Positions 49,074 to 57,710 of a stretch of DNA of 64,000 nt are shown here, one piece after another. Under the pieces are notes generated by a model. It was not told where the DNA came from, ran no database searches, and saw only the letters and a list, made by a program, of their open reading frames with translations. Source of the DNA: CAZOOK01 sp964581385 (GTDB lineage: Bacteria > Pseudomonadota > Gammaproteobacteria > Nevskiales > Nevskiaceae); contig CAZOOK010000023.1 of the NCBI GenBank assembly GCA_964581385.1, positions 37,539-101,538 on the forward strand, given 5' to 3'. How positions within the stretch are numbered: the first letter of the stretch is position 1; the number at the start of each line of letters is the position of its first letter. Made by a program: the position numbers and the translations under genes.

Positions 49074-50651
49074 ATGATTGTCGCTAAGGCCGGTTCCGTC
49101 GCTGGGTATGGGCATAAGCCTCGTCCCGCCACGAATAAGCTGTTTGTTCGTCAGCAGGGCCAAGTCATGCCCTTCACGGTCCTGTTTCTGGCCGCGCTGA
49201 TTCTTGCGATCTGGATTCTTTACGATTCCGGACAGATCAACATCCAGAAGATGCAGCTGCAAAACACGGCGGACGATGCTGCCTACAGTTCGTCGGTGCT
49301 GATGGCGCGAAATTTCAATTACATTGCTTATACCAACCGCGCCATGGTCGCTAACCAGGTTGCGATAGGCCAGATGGTGGGATTGGCTTCGTGGATTGAT
49401 TTTGAGCAGCGGGCGGCCGCGAATCGCGGCTTGTCAGCGGCCGCCGGCATCGACGCCGAGACGCTTCAGGCGACACGAAATCTTGATCAGGCACTCGAAA
49501 ATGTTGTGCTCAGCAAAGCCAGAACCAACGCTGCGGCGGCGAATGGGGCAATAGGCTTTATGATCGCGGTCAACGATGCCGTGGTCGGGGGCCTTTCCAA
49601 GGCGCAGTTATTTTTTCATACGACAGCGCTGATTTCGGCATTGCAGATCAGCAGCGATGTTTCCCTGGCCAACGATCCCGACGTCCAGCAGTTCACCGTA
49701 TTCGATTTCGGTACTGATCCGAATGCGTCGGCGGGCCTCGAGGCACTGATCGGACTCAAACAGGAGCAGCGGCCGGTGGCAGGAGTTCCGTCGCGGGAGC
49801 GTCGGCGTTTCAACGAGTTTCGAAATGTAGTATTGACTTCGCGCGACCATTTCACCGCGGAGCGATCGTACGTCTGGCCAATCCCCTTCTCCCGATTTAA
49901 CCACTGGGTCCACAAGTTTGGTGGCTCAGAACTGATGGAAGGCGTCGATAGAAGCGGCCGCAACAAATGGGAGTGGACCGCGATGGACGATGCAAGCGCC
50001 TGGGACTATTCCTGCGGCGGCGGACGCTGCAGTTGGAACGAAGTCGAGGCTGTGGGCGGGGGTGCGGCGCACGCGCTCGATGTCGGCGCGGGCAATACCT
50101 ACAACTACGCGGCTCATTCCGCTCAATTGCGGCTATGGGGAGCCGGTGCATGGCGCAATCCCACGGCTGCCCGGCAGGCTGTTGCCGATGATGGCTCGAA
50201 CAAGGTGGGCACACTTCATAATGGAGGGCTGCGTCCTTTCTATGACCTGAGGAGCGAATTGCCGCTCGACGATGGACCGTCCATCGTGATCATGGTGACG
50301 AAGGGTGAAAAGTATCTTCAGACTCAAGCTGCATGGGAGCAGACCAAGCCGGGATTTCAGGTATCCCCCCTCACTAACGATCAGGCTGACGGCGGACTAC
50401 CTAACAATCAGATCGCGGCACTCGCTAAGGCACAGATCTATTTTTATCGGCCTTATGAGGATCAAGACTCCCCCAATCCGAACTGGAATCGCACGTCCTT
50501 GCCGACTTGGGAAGGGCTGCGCGGCCTGATCCAGGATCAAAAATACGAGCATGGGAATCTGTATAACCCGTTCTGGCAGACGCATTTGGTCGATACCAAC
50601 GATGCGGAACGGAGCGTTGCCCTGAAGTTTGATACTCCTCCCGCCTCATAA
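49074..50651 (+). CDS. TadG-like pilus assembly protein
   Basis: A 525-residue protein with one N-terminal membrane helix preceded by a pilin-like cleavage motif: RQQG then QVMPFTVLFLAALILAIWIL. The usual Glu at +5 is lacking, as in TadG proteins. The following DSGQINIQKMQLQNTADDAAY and LMARNFNYIAYTNRAMVAN match the TadE/TadG-like N-terminal domain. The large remainder is probably periplasmic and has no recognised domain (no clear von Willebrand motif). ATG at 49074 follows AGGGGGAG. The stop codon overlaps the next start (TAATG). Confidence 0.78.
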   Translation: MIVAKAGSVAGYGHKPRPATNKLFVRQQGQVMPFTVLFLAALILAIWILYDSGQINIQKMQLQNTADDAAYSSSVLMARNFNYIAYTNRAMVANQVAIGQMVGLASWIDFEQRAAANRGLSAAAGIDAETLQATRNLDQALENVVLSKARTNAAAANGAIGFMIAVNDAVVGGLSKAQLFFHTTALISALQISSDVSLANDPDVQQFTVFDFGTDPNASAGLEALIGLKQEQRPVAGVPSRERRRFNEFRNVVLTSRDHFTAERSYVWPIPFSRFNHWVHKFGGSELMEGVDRSGRNKWEWTAMDDASAWDYSCGGGRCSWNEVEAVGGGAAHALDVGAGNTYNYAAHSAQLRLWGAGAWRNPTAARQAVADDGSNKVGTLHNGGLRPFYDLRSELPLDDGPSIVIMVTKGEKYLQTQAAWEQTKPGFQVSPLTNDQADGGLPNNQIAALAKAQIYFYRPYEDQDSPNPNWNRTSLPTWEGLRGLIQDQKYEHGNLYNPFWQTHLVDTNDAERSVALKFDTPPAS

Positions 50652-51664
50652 TGGTGAAGACTGTGCGTAGCAATCTATCGTACCTGGGATATCTACTGCG
50701 ACTTTGGACGCGTGGGCGAAAACCGCACGCATCTTCGTCAATAAATATGGCTCAATGTTTTCCTGGAGCGTGCACATTTTTCACCCCAAGTGCCCGAGTC
50801 CTCGCGACGATCTCCCAAACCCGACGGGCTCCTAGAGATCAAAACGGGCAGGCGCTCACGGAATTCGTCATCGTCGCCATTTTTTTCCTCGTCCCGCTAA
50901 TTTTAATTCTTCCGGTCCTGGCAAAAATGATCTCGCTGCGCCAAGACACGGAAACCGCTGCACGATATGCCGCTTGGGAGCGCACGGTGTGGTACCAGTC
51001 AACCCCGTCGCATCCGGATCCGGTGCTCGCGGCGTCTACGGTTAAGTCCGACGACGAAATCGCCCGGGAAGTCGATACGCGGATATTTTCCGACGGCAGA
51101 ACGCAGGTGTACACGACGCGGAGCAACACGAATGCTCCCGACATCAAGCCCTTCGCGATGGTTAAGCAGAACGATACCGCTGATCTTCAGCCGATGATGT
51201 TGCCTCGCGTCGACAGCTCCATAACCAACCTTCGATACACGTCGCAGGGTTCGGTCAGTGGAGATCCGCCGCGACTCGCAAAGACATTGATGCAGGTATT
51301 CGTAACCGCAGTTGATTCAGTATTCAGGTTCGACCTGAATGCGAAGGGCTATGTCCAATCGCAGGTCAATGTGAATCTGGTACGGTTCCCGTGGCTCGGT
51401 TCACTGTTCGATCTGAACGCTCTGGTTTTTGATCGCGGCAATACCTTGTTCACCGACGCCTGGAATCCCGGCGGACGCGATCACGCGGAATATCTGGTGG
51501 CCGGCCTGGTACCGGAGGAGTTACTGCTCGACAACAACGGGGTTCATGCGCTGCAGAATCTCATCGGAGCGTCGCCGATCAGGAAAGAAGTCCGGTATGA
51601 CTACCTCGATTTCGGTTACGTCAATATCGATCCAGTACCGGTGTCACGGCTGAGCAACCGCTGA
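50651..51664 (+). CDS. TadE-like pilin-related protein with long leader
   Basis: A 337-residue protein with a pilin-type site QNG followed by QALTEFVIVAIFFLVPLILI, with Glu-Phe at +5/+6 as in TadE. The soluble part has LRQDTETAARYAAWERTVW, typical of TadE-like minor pilins. From ATG 50651 the leader would be 66 residues, unusually long. ATG at 50747 would give 34, so the start is not settled. The gene overlaps the TadG-like gene upstream. Confidence 0.75.
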   Translation: MVKTVRSNLSYLGYLLRLWTRGRKPHASSSINMAQCFPGACTFFTPSARVLATISQTRRAPRDQNGQALTEFVIVAIFFLVPLILILPVLAKMISLRQDTETAARYAAWERTVWYQSTPSHPDPVLAASTVKSDDEIAREVDTRIFSDGRTQVYTTRSNTNAPDIKPFAMVKQNDTADLQPMMLPRVDSSITNLRYTSQGSVSGDPPRLAKTLMQVFVTAVDSVFRFDLNAKGYVQSQVNVNLVRFPWLGSLFDLNALVFDRGNTLFTDAWNPGGRDHAEYLVAGLVPEELLLDNNGVHALQNLIGASPIRKEVRYDYLDFGYVNIDPVPVSRLSNR

Positions 51665-51681
51665 CAGGCGGAAAAATAAAA

Positions 51682-52431
51682 ATGATGGAGTGCAATATGC
51701 CGAACACTGCAATCCGACGGACGGACCGCGAGGCGAGCGCGCTGTTTTGGGCACTGTCCCTGGCTCTGGTGGTGATTCCGGTGCTCTCCTGGGCGGGGAC
51801 ATCTCCAGAAATTCCGACACAGGGCGATATGACGATCACTGTTGTTTCCGACCACATGAATTTCAATGGGATAGAGATGTCCGGCTATGAGTTGCACTCG
51901 CAGCGGAGCCTCGACGAGGTCATTGCGTTTTATAAATCAGCGTGGAAAGGACGTGTGGCGGTGTCGCAAATGCAGGCTGGTTTGAACCCTTCGCCGTGGA
52001 CGGTGTTATCTCATCGAGACGGTGATTATCTGATCACTCTCCAGTTGCAGCCGGATGATCCTTCCGGCTGCTCAGGTTTCGTATCGGTTTCGGATGTGTT
52101 TGGCGGCGAGCGAAGCCGCCCTGCGAGCGATTTTCCGATGCCGTCCGGTAGCAAGATCGTCAACGATATCACCGCAAAGGATCCCGGCAAGCGCAGCCGG
52201 ACGCTGGTACTGCAAAATAGCGACAGCGTTCAATCCAATCTCGATTTTTATCGTGCTCAGCTGCAGCGGCAGGGCTGGTCCGAGGTCAGCGACATGGCAA
52301 CCGGGGCGTTGCCGCAGCAATGGCAGAATCCGCAGGCTTTTCTGATGAATCGCAACGGTGACGAGCTCAATCTCGCCGTGGATCGGTCCGCCGGCACTTC
52401 GACGGTGGTTATCGTTACCGAGAGCCGGTGA
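51682..52431 (+). CDS. Exported protein of unknown function in the Tad locus
   Basis: A 249-residue protein that I do not recognise. A signal peptide is likely (ALFWALSLALVVIPVLSWAG, cleavage near SWA-G). The mature part seems to hold two copies of a module in which a strand is followed by a helix. The first is EMSGYELHSQRSLDEVIAFY with KSAWKG, the second TLVLQNSDSVQSNLDFYRAQ with LQRQGW. A PMPSGSKIV stretch precedes the second. It sits between the TadE-like gene and a tiny pilin-like gene. ATG at 51682 or 51697 can be the start. Confidence 0.6.
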   Translation: MMECNMPNTAIRRTDREASALFWALSLALVVIPVLSWAGTSPEIPTQGDMTITVVSDHMNFNGIEMSGYELHSQRSLDEVIAFYKSAWKGRVAVSQMQAGLNPSPWTVLSHRDGDYLITLQLQPDDPSGCSGFVSVSDVFGGERSRPASDFPMPSGSKIVNDITAKDPGKRSRTLVLQNSDSVQSNLDFYRAQLQRQGWSEVSDMATGALPQQWQNPQAFLMNRNGDELNLAVDRSAGTSTVVIVTESR

Positions 52432-52448
52432 TTGAACGGGGGCAGCCT

Positions 52449-52637
52449 ATGAAAAAACGCGAGCATGGGTATACGATGACCGAATATCTCGTAGTGACAG
52501 CATTGCTGATTGCTGCTCTGCTGACACCATGGGAGCCGACTAACGAAAACGTGATTCAGTTGCTGATGGATGCGATGAAGGCGGAGCATTCCGGATTTTT
52601 ATACGCCATCGGTTTGCCACCGCTGCCGAAAAACTGA
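52449..52637 (+). CDS. Second, very small pilin-like protein
   Basis: A 62-residue protein. The leader MKKREHG is followed by YTMTEYLVVTALLIAALLTP, with Glu-Tyr at +5/+6 as in Flp prepilins. The tail is only about 35 residues (VIQLLMDAMKAEHSG). It could be a minor pilin or a pilin variant. ATG at 52449 has GGGGG upstream; an in-frame GTG at 52428 overlaps the previous stop. Confidence 0.68.
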   Translation: MKKREHGYTMTEYLVVTALLIAALLTPWEPTNENVIQLLMDAMKAEHSGFLYAIGLPPLPKN

Positions 52638-52676
52638 TGATGCGAGAGATCGAATTCTGAGAGAGGTCAGGCCGCA

Positions 52677-53666
52677 GTGGCCAATAAAAAATACTCGAGT
52701 GCAATTTTTCTGGGCGCTGCAATCTTCGCGGGCGCAGTCGCCTTCTGGCTGAGCCACGTCTATCTGAAACGGCAGGAGGAGCTCATTCGCAACGAGGCGG
52801 TCGGACAGAAGCCGAGTTCCGTCGAGGTGGTCGTTGCCGCGCGTGCACTGGAGGTGGGAGATGTCGTAACTACGGCGACGATGGCAACCAGCCAATTGCC
52901 GGCGGCGCACGTGTCTCCGCGTTTTATTACGCCAAGCACCTTCTATTTGTTGCAGGGTCACGTGTTAACCAGGGCAAAAGCGGACGGTGAGCCGCTTCTG
53001 GTCGATGACGTGGCTGGCGTCATGGTGCAGCGCTTTTCCGATCTACTGAAGCCCGGGGAACGCGCGGTCACGCTCGACGCAAGCGATGTGGATTCGAATG
53101 CTGGACTGCTGTTGCCCGGCGACTACATTGATCTTTTCGTGCTGGTGAAACCGGAAAACGGTTCGTCTGACACTGGTGATCGCCACAATCTCGTGCCGGT
53201 CCTTGAGCAGGTGCGCGTTCTTGCCGCGGGCCGGCGTGCGCTGGCGGCCCAGGATCAGAAGTACCAGACGCTGGATGAGAAGTCGTCGCGCTACAGCACA
53301 ATTTCCGTCGCGGTCCCTGTTGCGGATGCCGAAAAGATTCTTCTGGCCCGAAAAATGGGCGATATGGCTTATCTGCTGCGAAGCAGCGCCGATAACGGGC
53401 GTGACGTCGCCACGCTGATGAGTTCCGGCGAACTGAGCGGGGGAGACGCCGAAGGTCTTGGTCGATCCTACCGGTACTTCTCACAAAAGGACCCTACGGG
53501 GGTGTTGAGGCAGACCGAGAGCGTTGTGGAAACGGCGCGTAAGCCTAGGGCGGTAGCGGGGCATTCATCTCCCGAGGCGGTTGAAGCGACTCCCGACGCT
53601 GCCTCAGATGAAGCTCCCGCGTTGCCTGCTCCAGCATCTTCGGTCGAAGAACCTTTTGCAAAATAA
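52677..53666 (+). CDS. cpaB: Flp pilus assembly protein CpaB/RcpC
   Basis: A 329-residue periplasmic protein anchored by an N-terminal helix (AIFLGAAIFAGAVAFWLS). A SAF-like domain begins VEVVVAARALEVGDVVTTAT. The core blocks are LLKPGERAVTLDASDVDSNA and LLLPGDYIDLFVLVKP. CpaB proteins are thought to work with the secretin. The C-terminus is Ala/Pro-rich. The start is GTG at 52677. Seven bases separate it from the secretin gene. Confidence 0.88.
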   Translation: MANKKYSSAIFLGAAIFAGAVAFWLSHVYLKRQEELIRNEAVGQKPSSVEVVVAARALEVGDVVTTATMATSQLPAAHVSPRFITPSTFYLLQGHVLTRAKADGEPLLVDDVAGVMVQRFSDLLKPGERAVTLDASDVDSNAGLLLPGDYIDLFVLVKPENGSSDTGDRHNLVPVLEQVRVLAAGRRALAAQDQKYQTLDEKSSRYSTISVAVPVADAEKILLARKMGDMAYLLRSSADNGRDVATLMSSGELSGGDAEGLGRSYRYFSQKDPTGVLRQTESVVETARKPRAVAGHSSPEAVEATPDAASDEAPALPAPASSVEEPFAK

Positions 53667-53672
53667 AATAAA

Positions 53673-55088
53673 ATGTCTGGATCGAATCGGGAGCAAATCT
53701 TGGAAGTCCTCAAACGCGTGGGAATCTCCACAGCCGGCCTTTTCGTGGTACTGACCCTGGCTGATGTTTGTTCCGCGACCGGGTACGATTCCGTAGCACT
53801 GCAGGCTGCCGAGGTGCTCGGCGCGGCCGGGCCCGTGGCTGACAAGACCATGGAGCTCTATGTGGGATCCGTGAAGACACTGAAGCTTGGTACGGTGACG
53901 CGGCTGGCGGTCGGCAACGATTCCGTCGTGAGCGCGAGCGTGCTCGATTCTGGCGAAGTGCTCATAATTCCGAAGGCGGAGGGTCTGACTGACTTGCAGG
54001 TGTGGTCTAACGGTAACCATCCCAGTGTATTCAGGATCCGGGTCGATGCGGTCCCGCAGGATGATCGGGTGGCAACGGTGAAGGCCGTGATGACATCGTT
54101 TCCCGACGTGAACGTTCGCGATGCCAACGGCACGATTGTTCTCAGCGGGTTCGTTGCACCCGACGAATTCGGTCGTTTTGGCGAAATGGTCGGCAAGCTG
54201 GACAAAACTGTTTCGACGGTACGCCCACGTCCTGTATCCGGCCTGCATCCCCTAGTGGAGTTCGACGTCAGGATTGTCGAGATCAACAAGAAGTACGAGC
54301 GCAATCTCGGTATCCGCTGGGACACGTTGTCGCCGGGACCGGCCTTCGGTACGGTCTCTACCTTGATTCCAAATAGCCACTTCGGGGTTGTTAGCGCAGG
54401 AACCCAGAATGTCAACACGAGCGATCTGAAGGACATGCTCGGTTCTATTGGTCCGGGCAACGGCGGTATAAATTCCTATCTGGGCATGACCTCGATCATC
54501 GGTTCGCAGCTGAATCTGCTCCAGGAAAATGGCGCGGCACGCGTGCTCGCGGAACCGAGACTGAGCACCCTCAGCGGCGAAACCGCGAAATTTCTGGCGG
54601 GCGGTCAGCTCCCCGTTGCCGTGCTTAATGAATTCGGCCAACCAGTCGTGGAATACAAGGATTACGGCATCAAACTCGAAATCAGCCCAACGGTCGATGC
54701 GCAGAACAACATCCGCTCGACGATCAAGGCCGAAGTCAGTTCGATCGATAAAGGCACGGTGGTGAACGGCGTGCCCGGCCTGCTTGATCGCTCGACCGAG
54801 TCCACGATCAACTCGCGGCCCGGCGATACCATCGCAATATCCGGCCTGGTGAACGTCACTGATAGCCGCACACTCGACAAGATGCCGTACCTGGGATCGA
54901 TCCCCATTCTTGGTGCCTTGTTCAAGTCAAAGGATTTCCAGGAGCAGCGGACCGATCTCGTCATGCTGGTGACGCCGCGTCTGCAGTCAGCAAACGAACC
55001 CGTGCCAGCGAGCATTCAGACCAACGTCGATCAGCTGCACCGCGTGCTCGGTGGCAGCTCAAAGATCGACAGTAAGCTCATCGAGTAG
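53673..55088 (+). CDS. cpaC: Flp pilus secretin CpaC/RcpA
   Basis: A 471-residue outer membrane secretin. After an N-terminal export helix come the pilus-type N-domain (ELYVGSVKTLKLGTVTRLAVGND, IPKAEGLTDLQVWS) and a BON-like part (FPDVNVRDANGTIVLSGFV). The secretin domain has VEFDVRIVEINKKYERNLGI, VLAEPRLSTLSGETAKFLAGG and the C-terminal IAISGLVNVTDSR, IPILGALFKSKDF and TDLVMLVTPRL. It forms the channel through which the Flp fibre leaves the cell. Confidence 0.92.
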   Translation: MSGSNREQILEVLKRVGISTAGLFVVLTLADVCSATGYDSVALQAAEVLGAAGPVADKTMELYVGSVKTLKLGTVTRLAVGNDSVVSASVLDSGEVLIIPKAEGLTDLQVWSNGNHPSVFRIRVDAVPQDDRVATVKAVMTSFPDVNVRDANGTIVLSGFVAPDEFGRFGEMVGKLDKTVSTVRPRPVSGLHPLVEFDVRIVEINKKYERNLGIRWDTLSPGPAFGTVSTLIPNSHFGVVSAGTQNVNTSDLKDMLGSIGPGNGGINSYLGMTSIIGSQLNLLQENGAARVLAEPRLSTLSGETAKFLAGGQLPVAVLNEFGQPVVEYKDYGIKLEISPTVDAQNNIRSTIKAEVSSIDKGTVVNGVPGLLDRSTESTINSRPGDTIAISGLVNVTDSRTLDKMPYLGSIPILGALFKSKDFQEQRTDLVMLVTPRLQSANEPVPASIQTNVDQLHRVLGGSSKIDSKLIE

Positions 55089-55095
55089 CGGCGCC

Positions 55096-56862
55096 ATGTT
55101 TCAGGTCCTGGTCGAGACCAACAAAGGAACGCGAGTATCGGAGATTTACTGCTCGGGCGATAACTGTTCCATCGGCAAGCATCCTGACAATCTGGTTGCG
55201 CTGCACGGTTGGAACGTCGATAAGGTCCACGCGAAACTGGTGCGATCGTCCGAGGGATTGTTCGTATATGACCTCGGCAGCCGCATCGGCACGCGCGTCA
55301 ATGGTGAGCGTGTACGCGAGTATGGACCGCTCAGCGAAAGCGATGTGATCGAAATTCACGACTACCGGATTCGAGTAAAGTCGAACCGGCCGCGCGCGCA
55401 GCTTTCGGAAGGGGTGCCGGCCGAAGCCGTATCGGCATTCCCGTCGCCAGATCCGTCCCTGTCGCCGCCGCCAGCGTCGGCGGCGCAACAACCGCTGCAG
55501 CGCCTTCCGCCGGTGTCGGCGCTGCCGCCGGTCGTGCACGCCGAAGACAACGGACTGACGTTGTCACCGGATCAGGCTGAGCGCGAGCAGAAAATGCGCG
55601 AGGCGCGCGTGCTTATCCGCGAGCGGCTGCTGCAACAGATGGATTTGCGCCGCATCAATGTCACCGGAATGTCGGATACCGAGCTGCGCCGGGTTACCGG
55701 TAACGTGGTTCGCGAAATCGTCAGCAATCTTCCGCAGATGTCGCCGCTGGTGGATCGCGAGGAATTGATTGCGCAGGTCATTGCGGAGTCGGTCGGATTG
55801 GGCCCGCTGGAAGTGCTCGTGAACCGTGACGACATCAGCGAGATCATGGTCAATTGCGCCCAGGAAATCTTTTACGAGCAGAACGGGCGCATCTACAAGT
55901 CATCGGTGACGTTTACCGATGACAAAGCCGTTCAGGCGGCGATCGAACGCATCGTGGTTCCGCTCGGCCGCCGCATCGACGAAAACTCGCCGATGGTCGA
56001 TGCCCGGCTCAAGGATGGTTCGCGCGTTAACGCGATAATCCCGCCGCTGGCACTGAAGGGATCATGCCTGACCATCCGTAAATTCATGAAGGAGAAGCTG
56101 ACCGCACAGCATCTCATCAATTTTGGATCGATCAGCGAGGCGATGGTCCGCTTTGTGGAAATGGCGGTGGTGCACAAGCAGAACATTGTGATTTCAGGCG
56201 GTACCGGTTCCGGCAAAACCACGCTGCTGAACGTGCTCTCAGGGTTCATTCCAGTGGATGAGCGCATCATCACCGTCGAGGACGCCGCCGAATTGCAGCT
56301 TTACCAGCCGAATCTCGTATCGCTGGAAGCACGACCGGCGAACCAGGAAGGCAAAGGCGCGGTCGTGATCCGTGATCTGGTACGCAATTGCCTGCGCATG
56401 CGTCCCGACCGCATCGTCGTCGGTGAGTGCCGCGGCGCCGAAGCGCTGGATATGCTCCAGGCGATGAACACAGGTCATGACGGATCGCTGACCACCGCGC
56501 ACGCCAACAGCCCTCGCGATTGCCTGGCGCGGCTTGAGGTCATGGTCATGATGACGGGTATGGACTTGTCGGTGACCGCGATTCGCGAACAAATCGGTTC
56601 GGCGGTGAACATGGTCGTACAGCAGACACGCTTCAGCTGCGGTACCCGAAAGGTCACCAGCATCTGCGAAATCACCGGTATCGAGAATGGCCGTTTGCAG
56701 CTTTCGGAAATTTTCCGCTTTCGTCAGCAGGGCTTCGACAATAACGGCCGCGTGCAGGGTGTATTCGAGGCGACCGGTCTCGTGCCGCAATTCTACGAAG
56801 ACCTCAACCGGCGTGGAATCGACGTCGATACACGCATCTTCACCAAGCCGGGGCCGGCGTAG
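55096..56862 (+). CDS. cpaF: Tad pilus ATPase CpaF/TadA with N-terminal FHA domain
   Basis: A 588-residue fusion. Residues 1-100 form an FHA domain (CSIGKHPDNLVAL, VDKVHAKLV, YDLGSRIGTRVNGERV). A Pro/Ala-rich linker of about 50 residues follows, then a CpaF-type secretion ATPase. Walker A is SGGTGSGKTTLLNVLSG near residue 370; further blocks are ITVEDAAELQL, RIVVGECRGAEALDMLQAMN and GSLTTAHANSPRD. Plain CpaF lacks the FHA part; fusions of this kind are known in some Deltaproteobacteria and Actinobacteria. In the FHA part the usual GR is GK and the usual SxxH serine is Asp, so phosphothreonine binding is uncertain. It powers fibre assembly. Confidence 0.92.
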   Translation: MFQVLVETNKGTRVSEIYCSGDNCSIGKHPDNLVALHGWNVDKVHAKLVRSSEGLFVYDLGSRIGTRVNGERVREYGPLSESDVIEIHDYRIRVKSNRPRAQLSEGVPAEAVSAFPSPDPSLSPPPASAAQQPLQRLPPVSALPPVVHAEDNGLTLSPDQAEREQKMREARVLIRERLLQQMDLRRINVTGMSDTELRRVTGNVVREIVSNLPQMSPLVDREELIAQVIAESVGLGPLEVLVNRDDISEIMVNCAQEIFYEQNGRIYKSSVTFTDDKAVQAAIERIVVPLGRRIDENSPMVDARLKDGSRVNAIIPPLALKGSCLTIRKFMKEKLTAQHLINFGSISEAMVRFVEMAVVHKQNIVISGGTGSGKTTLLNVLSGFIPVDERIITVEDAAELQLYQPNLVSLEARPANQEGKGAVVIRDLVRNCLRMRPDRIVVGECRGAEALDMLQAMNTGHDGSLTTAHANSPRDCLARLEVMVMMTGMDLSVTAIREQIGSAVNMVVQQTRFSCGTRKVTSICEITGIENGRLQLSEIFRFRQQGFDNNGRVQGVFEATGLVPQFYEDLNRRGIDVDTRIFTKPGPA

Positions 56863-57710
56863 TGACCGGAGTTCTGCTCAGCGTGCTGCTGGCGGTAATC
56901 GCTGCCGGCGCAGCGTGGTTCTTCGTCGATGTTTTCAGCAAGGCCACAGCCGAGTACCGCAAGCATTTCAATGAGAGGGCGAGCCGCAATCTTGCGGCGA
57001 TGTTTCTCTTCATCGAGACCGACAAGCTGTTCATCATGAACATCGTGCTGATCATCACGGTCTTCCTGTCCGTGGTGATTCTGTTCGGGAATGTCGTAGT
57101 GGCCTTGCTGCTGGCGGCCGCGGTCGGAATCTCGCCACCGTGGATTTACCGGTATCTCAAGCGCAAACGTATCGACCGAACGGTCCAGCAACTGCCGGAT
57201 ACCCTGATGTCGGTGGCCTCCGGCATGCGCTCCGGGCAGAGTCTTCAGCAGGCGTTCGAGACGGTCGTTTCTTTTGAAAAAGGCGCAATCGCACAGGAAT
57301 TCGGCCTGTTCCTGCGTGAACTGCGCGTGGGCGTCGGGTTCAACGAAGCACTGGATAATCTGCATGCGCGAGTTCCCCGCATTGAAATCCAGTTGATGAG
57401 CGCCGCGATGAAGATCGCACGCGAAACGGGTAGCAATTTGGCCGAGACGCTGGAGCGCATCGCGACGACCTTGCGCAACAAGTTGCAGATGGAAGGCAAG
57501 ATCCGCAGCTTGACTGCCCAAGGTAAGTTGCAGGGGTTGGTCATGGCCGCGTTGCCGGCGGTTCTTACACTGGCCCTGTTCAGGCTCGAACCGCAGGAAA
57601 TGAGTTACCTGTTCACCACTTGGTATGGCTGGCTGGTCGTCGGCGTGATCGTTACCTTCGATGTGGCCGGCTATATGTTCATTCGTAAGATCGTGGACAT
57701 CGATGTTTAA
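56862..57710 (+). CDS. tadB: Tad pilus inner membrane protein TadB
   Basis: A 282-residue GspF-type platform protein. An N-terminal membrane segment and two more near residues 65-95 precede the cytoplasmic GspF domain (LPDTLMSVASGMRSGQSLQQAF, FGLFLRELRVGVGFNEALDNL and SAAMKIARETGSNLAETLERI). A C-terminal membrane segment ends the protein. The start is GTG at 56862, overlapping the cpaF stop codon. It pairs with TadC. Confidence 0.9.
   Translation: MTGVLLSVLLAVIAAGAAWFFVDVFSKATAEYRKHFNERASRNLAAMFLFIETDKLFIMNIVLIITVFLSVVILFGNVVVALLLAAAVGISPPWIYRYLKRKRIDRTVQQLPDTLMSVASGMRSGQSLQQAFETVVSFEKGAIAQEFGLFLRELRVGVGFNEALDNLHARVPRIEIQLMSAAMKIARETGSNLAETLERIATTLRNKLQMEGKIRSLTAQGKLQGLVMAALPAVLTLALFRLEPQEMSYLFTTWYGWLVVGVIVTFDVAGYMFIRKIVDIDV

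Noticed and set aside
49074..50651. A von Willebrand factor domain in the TadG-like protein
   Set aside because: No DxSxS metal site was found in the sequence, so only the N-terminal TadG-like helix is claimed.
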